NCBI GenBank assembly: GCA_032358165.1 | Contig: JAALGY010000017.1 | Location: forward strand, 620,001-684,000 | Direction of reading: 5' to 3' | DNA from: Diplosphaera chodatii | Taxonomy: Eukaryota > Chlorophyta > Trebouxiophyceae > Prasiolales > Stichococcaceae | Length of the DNA stretch: 64,000 nt | In this document: positions 25,101 to 35,900 of the stretch, in pieces | Position numbering within the stretch: position 1 is the stretch's first letter | Layout: the number at the start of each line of letters is the position of its first letter | Program-made: the position numbers and the translations under genes | Notes under the pieces: generated by a model | The model's input: the letters and a program-made list of their open reading frames with translations, nothing else | What the model was told of the DNA's origin: nothing | Databases searched by the model: none

Positions 25101-28100
25101 CCTGGCCGGGCAGTCCAGTGTTGAGGGGCGTCACTGAGGACGTCAGGTGCCACATCGATTGTAACGCCGTCTGGTGGGATGCCGACAGCCCTGTGTCTGC
25201 TGCAGGGTGGCCTGGGCGAGGCGGCCCCCCTGCGGCGGGGCGGCCCCTCGGACGACGGCGGCCCGCCGCCCGCCGAGCCGGCCTCGGGCGCCTGGACAGA
25301 GGTGCACGCCAAACCCTGATGCCCACTCTGCCGAGCAGATACGCCAGCTTCATCTGAACGTGTGCTGACAGTGTACAGTGGTGCGACAGCTGCCATGGCA
25401 TCGCTTGTGTGGCATCACACTGCTACCAAAGCGCGAGCATGCCGCACACCATGGTCGACACATGCACCTTTCGAGACTGCACCCCTATAGAACGTGCACA
25501 CACATCTGGAAGTCGCAATGCCAGGCGGACGAGGAGGCGTTCCTGGAGGGGGTGCGCCAGCACGGGCGCGACGCGAAGCTCATCGCGCGCGACATGGGCA
25601 CCCGCACCATCGGCGCGGTCAAGAAGTTCTACCAGAAGAACCGCAAGTGCGCCGCGGCCCATGACGTCCCCGGGCTTGGCCCCCGTGCCTCATGCTGGCC
25701 TGTCCTCCGTGCTTACGTCTGTGGGCAGCATGTTCGTACAGTCGACATGTCCCATGTTGAGTGTGCTCTTGCGCCTCGGCTTCCTTTTGGTGATCATGGG
25801 CCCGTCTGTGGCAGGCGGCTGGGATTGGACGAACTGGTGGAGGAGCGCGCTCTGGCACGCCGCGCCGCATCCATGGCCGCCTCCGGGAGGTGCGCGGCAA
25901 AGCACACCGCGCGCTGCTGTATATTTTCGGATGGCTTGCCTGCTCGGAGTGCCTTGTTTGTTGCCAGAGCCCGGCAGTAGAGCCATCGCTGAGATTGCCA
26001 AAGACCTGTCCTGCAGCCGGCAGCCGGCGGCGGTGCAGCCGTCGACGCGGGTCGCCGCGCAGCACGCGGCGGCGGCCCTGGAGCGGCAGCAGGCCGCGGC
26101 GGCCCTGGAGCAGGCCGCCGCGCCGCCCGCGGCCGACCAGGGCGCGCCCCGCTTCGACGACCCCCACCTGCACCTGCAGCAGCAGCAGCAGCAGCAGCAG
26201 GAGGCGCAGCAGGCACAGCAGGCGCAGCTGCTCAACGAGCACCGGTGCGGCTGTGTTCCTGGCTGCTCCTGTATGAGCATGGAAGGAAGCACGACATCGA
26301 CACGGCAGGGTTCAAGCCCCTGTTGCGCTTGTAACCTTGCAGGACTGCAGCCGAGCAGCAGCGGCTGCTGGCGGCGCTCGCGGCCGGCGGCAACAACAAT
26401 GCAGAGATCCTGGCTGCGCTGGCCGCTGGCGGGTGGGGATACCTCTGTAAACCGCCCGCAGATCACCAGTGCATGCATCACATGCAAGCGCTGAACGCCA
26501 GACTTACGCTGGATGATGACTCCAGATGCATGGTGCTTGCAGCATGGATGTCTCGGCGCTGTTGGCAGCTGCAAATGGCCCTGCTAATGTGCATCAGCAG
26601 CACTACGCCAGCAGCCAGGCCGAAGCCTTCCAGGTGACCACCGCACGGCATCTGGCAGCCCTGCATCTGCATTACACACTGCCGTGTCCGGCACTGTTGG
26701 CTTGCAGGTTCAGCCTCGTGACTGTTGTGTGGTGTTGCCACCCTGCAGGCGCAGCAGTTGCTTGCGCAGCTGTCGGCAGGTCAGCATCATGCAGGGTCAG
26801 ACGCATTTGCAGGCCTCGCTGGCATGCTCAGCCCAGAGCAGGCCGCGGCGCTCGCGGCCGTCCAGCAACAGCAGCAGCAGCAGCAGCAGGCGGTGCAAGC
26901 CGCCATGTTGCAGGTAGACTGCTGGTCCGCAGCCGTAATGGCATGTCCCAAAGATGATGGGGCGTCGCCGCTCGACGCTTTTACACAAGCGTCAAAGTGA
27001 GGTGTTGCTGCTGTACTTGCAGGCCCATATGGCAGGGATGCTGTCGCCACAGCAGCAGCAGCTGCTGATGATGGGGCTATATGATGGCGGCGGCGGCGGT
27101 CTGCCCGCCGGCGTGTCGCACACCGCGGGGCTGCCAGCCTTCCCGGGGTCCGCTGGCTTCCCCGCGTCGGCACCCATGGCAAATGGCTTTGGCGGCTTTG
27201 CACCTGGTGCGCAGTGAATGCTACGAGACCGTCTTGCCACAGACAGCAGGCTGTACGACAACTTCAGCACGACCATTTACAGCGTGCCAGCTTGTCGCAG
27301 CATGCATCTGCCAACAGTTGTTTGCGGTCTGAGGAAGTCGTGTCTTTTGACTGTTCAGGGCTGCATCCAGGGTACCAGCAGCAGAGATTCGGGCAGCGGC
27401 AGCAAGAGGCGGAGCACCAGGCGCTGCTGGCGGCGCTCGCGTCTCCCGGCGGTGCCGCCGCCCTCTCCCAGCTGGTGCGGGGTTTGCACTTGGGGTGTTG
27501 TCGTTCCCGATCATGAGATTGGCAACAACTTCTCAAGAGGCAGCCTGCGGGGTTGGCTGCTCGCTGCAGTGTAGTGCTGTCGTCTGGCGGCAACCATCAG
27601 GACGACCCCAGGTCTCCCCTTTGCTGCTTGCAACTGCCCACGCACCAGCAGGCAGTGTGGGGGATTGATTGGCTTGCGAGCAGCAGAAGCCTTCCTTTCC
27701 TACTTTGGACCTCCAACGGGTAACTCGACCATACCATCACATGTGAGATATCAATATGCATCATCGGGAAGCTGACATGGTCGCTGCTTCCTGCAGTCGC
27801 CGGCGCAGCAGCAGGCGCTGGGCGAGGAGCTGGCGCGGGCGGGGGGCGGGAGCGGCAGCGGCAGCGGGGAGGGGCTACTGGGACTGATGCACGCCGGCAG
27901 CGGCGGGCTGCCGGGGGACGCCGCGCAGCAGCGGCCCCCAGCCTTCTGGTCGGCCGCGGAGAAGGCCGCCTTCGTGGACGTGTTCAAGGTTGGTTAGGAT
28001 CCACGAGAGTGTGTTTTTAGGCGGGTTTGTACAGAGGAAGTATGGTGCGCTCGGGCTGGCTGAAGAATTTGGGCAATACTGCAGGCACCCAGCGTGTCGT

Positions 28101-31100
28101 GTGCACCTGCAATCATGCAAAGGCAACCTCGCCACTGCCACTGAATGAGCACAGAAATACAGGCTGTTAAATCGCTGCTGGTTATTGCCAGGTGCTTGAA
28201 GGTGACAAGCGCCTTCGAGCCTGCTCAGCTGCAGGCTCCAACGAAACGCAGCTCGTGTTATATTGTGCAGGCGTATGGGAAGGACTGGGACCGGCTTGCG
28301 GCGGCAATACCGGGCAAGACCCGCACGCAGATCAAGAACTACTTCCAGGTGTGGCACTGAGCATGTCACCCCCCCTCAGGTTGCACATACACGCATGATG
28401 CAGGGTCGCATATGTCTGCCCGCTGGCACGGGACATTGCTGCCGGTGGCCTTGCTTCGGGCGGCATGCAGCAGCACAATCACAGCCCCTGCCTGTTGAGG
28501 AGTGGCGATTGCAAACCCGGGTCGGACCCGCGGCGAGCATGCATCACTGCTGACGTAGCCAGGGTCATGAAATGAATGAGAGCGCATGCTGTATCACTCC
28601 TGCAGAATTACAGAAATAAGCTGGGCTTGGAGGGGCTGCAGGGCGAAGATGATGCTGCGCATATGGTGGATGACGGGAGCCGCGCAGCCAAGCGGCTGCG
28701 CCTCGGCAGCGGCGGCCACATGGAGGGTGCGCCCCCTTTGACACTGCAAACTTGAGAATGTCACGGCACAATGAGATGCCAGAACATTCTCCAGCCTGTG
28801 AAAGCAGCACCGTTCACGTGCGCGCCACAATTCTTAATATCTCAACACACTTGCCAACAAGTGCAGGCCTCTCCATCTGATGCGCCTGCGCCGCCGTGCA
28901 GATGATCTGAGGTCCGTATCAGCCGGCGGCGGGCTGCGCCGCGCGAGCGGCAGCGCCGACGCGGCGCTGCAGCTGCGCTGGGGGCGGCGCGGCAGCGGCG
29001 AGGCGGCGGCGGGAAGGCCCGGAAGCGGCAGCCCCCTGAGCAGCCCGCGGGGCGTTCGGCCTGGCTCCACCAAGCGCGCCTCCGACACCGACGTGCTCAT
29101 GGCGCTGCGTGAGTCCACCACCCCACGACTCCAGATGGCCTGCTCAGTTGCCACTCTCCTTCGCTGTTGCGCTCCACTGCTGATGTGCACTCGGCTGGAA
29201 TGATCGCCCTTGCTTTCGCACCCTGGTATTGCGACTGCACGGCGGGATGACACGGTACCAGACACTCAGCCCGCGCAACCCTGACGCCAGCACCGCTACG
29301 TTGATGTGCAGGCCACGCGGAGGGGCAGCAGGTCGGCCCCGACGCGCTGGCCGCAATGCTGGCGGAGCAGCAGCAGCTGGCGGCGCTGCGCCAGGCCCAG
29401 CTGCAGCAGCAGCAGCAGCGGCAGGACATGGGGGCGGCGGTGTGGAGCGCCTCGGCGCCGCAGCAGCGGCCCGGCTTCCAGGTGAGCACACTGGCGCCAT
29501 GGCTTGAGCTCAGAGGATCTACCGCCAATGCACAGTGTGGCTGCTACCACACACAGCCGTCTGTTTGGGCCATGTGCATGTCAAGGCGCCTGGCATGGAT
29601 TGTGACTGCGCACGTGCCATTATGAATATACCCAAAGAAGGGTGCTTCAGCTTGCAGCTCGTGCAGCACAGAACTACGCTTGCTAAGGCCGGTGCATGTC
29701 CTGCCCGTGCAGCTGGACCACTCGCTAGCAGGGTTCGCCTTTGGCCAGCCCGGCCGGAGGGTGGACGCTGACGAAGCCGCCGCGGCGCCCCCACAGCTGC
29801 ACCACCAGCTCCAGGCGCAGCTGCAGCAGCTGCACCAGCACCAGCAGCAGCAGCTGCAGCACCAGCAGCCGTACCAGCACCCGCACCAGCAACAGCAGCC
29901 GCCCATGGGCCTCCACGAGCTGCTGGCCGGCATGTGCAGGTGCAGCGCAATGTATACTTGCTACACTTGTGGTGGGCAGGCCTCTCAGTCGGATCTTGGG
30001 ATATGCGTGTGGCCCGTGCACAAGCGGCATCTGTGTTGACGGTGAAGGAAAGGCTTGCTTTCCACGCCGGCACAGCATCAGCATGGATCAGCAACGACAC
30101 AAATCAATCAGTCAAAACCCAGATCCAAGTGTAAATCTGCAGGCCTGGCGGCGGCGGCGGCGGTGGAGAGGAGCGGTCCAAAACCGCGCCCCCTGAAGAG
30201 TACCAGGGCTTCAGGGAGGGCCCCGACGCTGCAGAGGCGGCTGCAGGACTCCAGCAGCCCGCCCGCCCTGCGCATCCCACCTTCCAGGTGCCTCCCCCCT
30301 GCTGCATGTCTGCCTCCTCTTTTCGTTGGCCGCGCAATCAAAAAGCGCAATGCAAGGAGGCCCGATTGGCACCTGTGCTCGTGAGCTGAACCCATATTCC
30401 ATGGACCCCCGCAGGAGCTGCTGGAGGCGCACAGCGTGCAGCGGGCGCGGTCGGACCCCACCGCCGGGACTGCCATGGCGCCGCCGCTGCGCAAGTCCCC
30501 GCTGCAGCCACGGCCCCAGCAGCAGGGCAGCCCTGCGGCGTCGCCAGCCGGACCCTTGTCGACGCCCGGCAGCCCTGCGGCAACAGCAACGTCCATGGGC
30601 CTGGATGCTGCTGCAGATGCCGCCATTGCTGCGGTCAGTCCCTGAACCTTTCCTCCGCACGCCCGGCCTCACCTGCCTCGAACCTCTTTGCAGAGTCTGC
30701 ATGCACGCTTTGTAGCGTGTGGATTTCAGGGATGTATGATCACCGTCCCCGTGTGCTTCACAGAGCGATCGAGGAACCTTGAGCACTTGCCTGTGGCGCA
30801 GAATGTGCGTGCCGAGGAGGCGCCAAACAGGCCGCTGCTGTCTGTGGGCGGCTTTCTTCGCCCAGCACCGCCGTCGGCAGCGCCTGAAGCCGCCGCTGGC
30901 GGCCCAGCGGCATCAGCAGTGCCGCCAGAAGTGCCGCCCGCCACTGCTGCCAATGCCTCACCCGTACCAGCGCCGCTTGCAGGCACGCAGATGCCCTTTC
31001 AGCCGCCGCAGCAGCCAAGTGCCGAGGCGGCTGCGCCTGCAGATGGGCAGCAGGCCATGGAGGTCGATCATGGACGACCTGCTGCTGCAGTCGCACCAGT

Positions 31101-31962
31101 GGCAGCGCTGGCATCGGCACCTGCTGCAACTACGCAGGCGCACCTGCCGTCAGGGCCTGCTTCAGCACTGCCAGCAACAACAGCAGCTGCCGCAGCAGAC
31201 CCCGAGGCAGCCCTGCAGCAGGTGCTGCCGCCAGCAGAGCCGGAGCCTGCCGCAGCCCTTGAGGCACCCCCGCCGGCGCAGCCAGCGGCAGAAGCAGCAG
31301 CAGACGCAGCAGCAGCGGCGCCGCAGCAACAGGCTTTGAGTCCCCCGCTGGGCGTCGGCGGGTTTCTGGCGGCCGTGGTTGCGCCGCCGTCGCCAGCGGC
31401 CACCCTGGAGCCAGCCGCCGCGCCGCCTGGCGCCGAGCTTGCAGCAACAGCAGCGCCTGCAGCTGCGCCGGCCGCTCAGCCGCCAGGGCAGCCGCCGGCA
31501 GCTGCAGAGGCTGGCTCGACACACAGTGCAGTTGCACCGTCAGCAGCCCCCACATTGACGCGGCTGGGCAGCGGTGTTCCGCCACAGCCAGCCTCCGCAG
31601 CTGCAGGGGCTTCTGAGCCGGGCGATGGCATACCACCCGCACCATCTCATCCTTCAGACCCTGCCGCCGCAGCGCCCCCTGCAGCGCCTGACGCGCCCGC
31701 GCCAGCAGCCCCTGGGCCGCCGCCGCAGCCGCCTGCTGAGCTGGCAGACGAAGCTGATGCAGATGGTGCACGGGCACGCCCTGCGCCGCCAGGAGCGCCG
31801 TTCCATGGCGCCGGCGAAGCAGGGAGCAGCAGGGCTGCGACGGTGGCGCAGGGCGGCGATGCCCTGGAGGCTGCGGGTCAACACGCGGGTCAACCGGCAC
31901 CCACTGCTGCGATGGCTGTCGTTGCGCCTGCTGCTGAAGTCGTGATGGATGATGCGGTGTGA
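19152..31962 (+). CDS. three-SANT co-repressor-like protein (NCoR/POWERDRESS type)
   Basis: Large nuclear protein; 32 exons joined in one consistent phase give 2,261 residues. Exons: 19152-19187, 19333-19389, 19500-19725, 19967-20356, 20509-21125, 21306-21417, 21550-21980, 22168-22362, 22599-22803, 23139-23302, 23561-23728, 24036-24170, 24420-24528, 24775-24992, 25206-25301, 25525-25646, 25815-25889, 26017-26244, 26343-26432, 26543-26633, 26749-26913, 27023-27206, 27359-27474, 27797-27988, 28271-28348, 28606-28726, 28902-29108, 29312-29481, 29713-29939, 30143-30287, 30415-30633, 30766-31962. RLGWGQGL (337-344) matches a motif of plant POWERDRESS proteins. SANT1 spans 850-912 (WTPAERRIFLDKF; QFYYRTQKLDEF), SANT2 about 1051-1096 (AVKKFYQKNRK), SANT3 1461-1508 (FWSAAEKAAFVDVFK; NYFQNYRNKLGL). 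Poly-Gln runs follow, then an Ala/Pro-rich tail of about 400 residues. The acceptor of the last exon is the least certain join. Confidence 0.88.
22757..22919 (+). repeat. 54-base direct duplication across an exon end and its donor
   Basis: Bases 22757-22810 and 22866-22919 are the same 54-base segment with two differences, 109 bases apart. The unit carries codons for EYKWRFERLRQRVDG and the gtgagc donor of exon 9 of the SANT gene. The second copy lies in the following intron. Confidence 0.85.
26177..26200 (+). repeat. (CAG)8, poly-Gln
   Basis: Eight CAG codons within exon 18 of the SANT gene, in the glutamine reading frame and flanked by further Gln/Ala-rich sequence. Confidence 0.95.
26863..26889 (+). 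repeat. CAG/CAA run, poly-Gln
   Basis: Nine consecutive Gln codons (one CAA, eight CAG) in exon 21 of the SANT gene. Confidence 0.93.
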
Positions 31963-32149
31963 CCATGGTCACACACTGCGCTGCGTCAGAGTACCGACCC
32001 TTTCAAAGTAGTTACAGCAGCAGTGGCTTGCATAGCCAAAATTCAGGAACAGAGTAGACCATGGCAATCTGAAGTGTGCCCCTGATTATCCTGTCTACGG
32101 AACGCAAGTGCTTTTTCGTCGTGTACATGGCCTGTGCGTCAGTGCATGC

Positions 32150-32154
32150 TGTAA
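32150..32154 (+). promoter_or_regulatory. TGTAA poly(A) signal, SANT gene
   Basis: First TGTAA after the TGA at 31960-31962, about 190 bases downstream. Confidence 0.5.
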
Positions 32155-32988
32155 ATGCAGCACATGCTACTGTGCATTATTCATTGTAGACCGTGACATC
32201 AGGCTTCTCGTTGCTGACGTGAGCTGCTCAGCACATATCTGCGGCAGGCAGCATTTTGACAGCAGTACTGCAGCATGGTGCAGGCTACCTGCTCTATGTT
32301 TCATTGTCAGCGGCGCAGGTCAGCCCATCTGCCCAGCTCGACGGCCAAGGCAGCGTTGCAGCTGCGCATGCGATCACGCGACGACATGAGCACTCAAGGC
32401 TGGAATGAGCTATGAAGCTGAGCTTGTGATACTGAGGAACCCCCTCGGAAGTCTGTGCGAAGATGTTTCGGATCGAAACCATGAAACCATGGTCAACGGA
32501 TCTGATCCGGCAAACTCTGCAGGGAGCAGGTTACGTAATTGCGCATGTTGGATGCAAAGGGACACGCCAGCATATTTTGCACTCTTGGTGGCACCTGGAC
32601 AGCAACAGAGTAGTGCTTCATGGGTGCTGTCGCACCGCAGTGCGTCTAGATCAGCGTCGGCAAGCGCATGTCGCAGGCCTTTGCTGCTTGCCTTCATGTC
32701 GGCTTGTCGACAGCTTCGACAGCGAGCTGTGATCCCTTAGCGATCCCCTGCGAAGGGGGGTGCAGAATCTGCGTACGTGTTCCGCAGTAAAGTTTTCTGT
32801 AGCATCTGGTAAGGGACTGAGGTGTGCTGAGTGGCACCACATTTTCGTTGTCTATGTGCATTTCTACTTTCACCGTGCGATCTCGCTTGCGGTCTTCATC
32901 GTCCCTTTGCAACAGGTCACCGCACTCATGAACCACTGTTCGTACACTTGCAGATGCCCACCAAGCGCTGGGGTATGCCGCTGTGCGC
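32155..32988. other. intergenic, upstream of the channel gene
   Basis: No convincing gene on either strand. It is expected to hold the promoter and 5' UTR of the gene starting near 32989. Confidence 0.45.
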
Positions 32989-35900
32989 ATGATGCAGTCG
33001 GCACAGAGCGCTGCAATGGGAACCTCTGCCCGGATGGGCACCGACAGGCAGCAGGTTGCACCATCATCGAACGCCACACAGAGGATGCGCAGCATCAGCA
33101 GGCAGCCGCCGTCCTTGCCCAGGCGGCAGCAGCACTGCCGTCACAGGAGTCACCAAGCGCAAGGCGCGGTCCGATCAGCAACCACTGCCCCACCCCAGAG
33201 GCCTGCCCTGCTGCCTGGCCACTCCAGAACGCCCATCGCTTCCTGTCGCCGCTCTCGGCAACAGCGAACCGTCGTGGCGGCGTCTTCAGCGTCTGCAGCC
33301 TCAGAACCCCCAGACGATGGAGCGCAGCGGGCCAAGCTTGGGCAGCAGGCCGTCACGGCGGCAATGCGCATCCTGCTGATGGCGCTCGGCACGGCGCTGG
33401 TGCTGCGGACGGGCGTGCTGCAGTTCTTCGTCACCGCGCTGTCTGGCTCGGCCAAGAGCTCCGGCGGCAGCGCGGGCGCCACCAGCGCGGGCGCCGCTGC
33501 GGCCGCTGCTTCCGCCTTCCTGGTCCCGGGGCTCCGCCGCCGCCTGCTGTCGCCCGCCGCCCAGTGGCTGCCAGGTGGCTTGATCCACAGCGTGGATGCC
33601 CCAGTCACGGCCCAGGCGGCACAGCGCAGCAGGCGACATCAGCAGCAACTGATGCACTGAGCAATGCCAGCAGCAGACAACGCACACCGTGCACGCTGAC
33701 GTGACATTCTGCAGGCGCTGCTGCACGGCCTCGATGTTGCACAGCTCGCATGTTGGCACACGCGCAGGCGGCGGCCGGGCGCGGCGGGACCTTGGGGCCT
33801 CGATCGCGGAGGCGGCCACGGACGCGGCGGACAGCGACCACCAGCCGGACAAGTCGGAGGACACGCGGGAGGAGGCGACCAGCGCGGGGGTGCAGGCGCC
33901 CGCCTCGGTGTGGCTGCCCTACAAGACCGCCTCCGAGAAGAAGGTGTGAAACGCTCAAACGGTGCCCCACTTCACTGCCTTGAAGTCTGACATTGCCTCC
34001 TGCACGCTGCTGGTGAGGTGCCCACCAGCAATGCTCATGCGCCACCGGCAGCCCAGGTCAGCGGTGGGCATGGCGACTGGTGGAGACCCCCTTCGGTGAG
34101 GGGCCTGGTCACGGCACTCAGCCTCTTGACGTGTTGCATGTGCAGCGTGACCGGGAGCTGTCGGCGGCGGCCAACCGGCGGCGGCACCCGTGGCTGATGG
34201 CCTGGTGGCGCATCATGCGGGTGGTGCGCTGGACCTGGCGCTCCCCCTCCTACCTCATCGCCCAGCTGGGCTTCCGGGTGAGCAAGGTGGCAGCCGATCT
34301 GGGCACGCTGCGGTCCTGTTCGAGCATGTGATAGCCGTTCCGCCTAGCCAACTGAGCACCCCTGTCTGCATCACGTCCTCTCAGTGTAGGCGTGCTACTA
34401 CTGGAGTTGCACAGGTTTATCATGCTTCTGAAACACAAGCACAGACCCAAACCGCAGGCAGTGGCACAGGCTGAGACTGTCCTGTACGATTTTGCAGATC
34501 CAGCAGGTTGCACTGGGCGGGCTGCTGCAGAAACTCGTGGCGGTGTTTATCGCCGGCATCCCGCTGGTGGTTGTTGGCGGCCTCATGTACGCTATCATTG
34601 CGCAGGAGGACATCATGGCCGGCTTCCTGGTGATTGCAGTTTCCTGGCTGTCTTGAGGCACCTGACATCCTGAGCATGCGGATCAAGCTCGTTGCAGGCT
34701 GCTGGCCTGAGGGCAGCGGCGGTGCATTGCTGGTTATGCAGATGCAGAATTGATGTGTTCTCGTGGCGCAGGCAATCTATGGCGGCCTCTACCACATACC
34801 AGGTGCCCGACACATTTCCAGCACATTTGCTGGTTGATTTGCAGCATCTGCAGGGTCTGAACTGCACGAGTCGCTGTGCCTCAGCTACTGCTTTTTGGTG
34901 TCGACGACCCTGCAGCCTGCCCTACAGCCTGCCTCCACTGACTTCAGGGGTGGTGGTGCTGGGGGAGGGCTCCCTGGCGCGGCAGTGTTTCATGAACTTT
35001 GTGTGGCTGGTGGGCACCTACCTGTTTGCCGCAGTGCTGGGCGTCATCACCGGCGACATCATGGAGCGCATCCAGGTGCATCATGTTCTCGCCATCACAC
35101 TTTTAATGTGAAATTTGGTGACTGACGTGGAAAGACTGTAACTGCACATGCAAAGTATGTATAGTACAGTGTGAGCTTGTCTGTCATTGCCACTGTACAC
35201 TGCCGGAGGCACAGATGCACAGGAGGGATGCATGGTGCGGGTGTTGACTGCTGCAGACGTTCACATCATGCTGGTCTGCCTGATGCCAGCACCCGCCATG
35301 CGCAGGCGCTGATGAGCGGCAACCACCCCGTGGTGGCTTCCAACCACACCGTCATCCTGAACTGGAACCGCGAGACGATCCCGCTGCTGCAGCAGATCGC
35401 CATCTGCCAGCTGGAGCACTCGGACGCCTTCCAAGGGTGTGCGTTGGCAGGGTCTTTAGCTCGCACATGCAATGTTGACAAGATGATCAGCGCATGCAGC
35501 ACGTCATGTCAGCAGGTACCAAGGCAGCTGCGCAGGGAAACACGGACAGCATGCAGTTGCAAGTCCTTGTGCATGCCATCTATCCAGTCTATGACACTTA
35601 GTACTGCATGCTGTCCGTGGTCTGCTGCGCAGCTGTATCTTGGTGACGCCAATGGCATGTCACCTGATGTGCGAGCTCCTGACTGTTGAGGCTGGTGACC
35701 TGACGACTACACAACAATCACTGCTGTTGTATGCTGACAACTGCATACGCTGCAAGCTGGGCCATGCTTGGATAAAATGTGAACATTGGCTGGGATTTTG
35801 ACGCTGCAGGGAGGTGGTGGTGATGGCGGAGAATGACAAGGGGCAGATGGATGCCGAGGTGCGGGCGGCGCTGTCCGGCTTCAAGGTGGGGGACCTGAAA

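Noticed and set aside
25409..26494. 361-codon plus-strand frame in the SANT gene
   Set aside because: Wrong frame for the SANT2 exon; spliced exons in the other frame carry the conserved residues.
28271..28630. R2R3-MYB transcription factor
   Set aside because: Only a single SANT/Myb repeat, joined in phase to the two other SANT domains of the same gene.
30779..31339. Alternative frame for the last SANT-gene exon
   Set aside because: It gives Arg/Gln/Cys-rich sequence and stops early; the chosen frame stays open to 31962.
31130..31972. 280-codon minus-strand open frame
   Set aside because: Shadow of the Ala/Pro-rich last exon of the SANT gene; GC-rich repeats keep all frames open.
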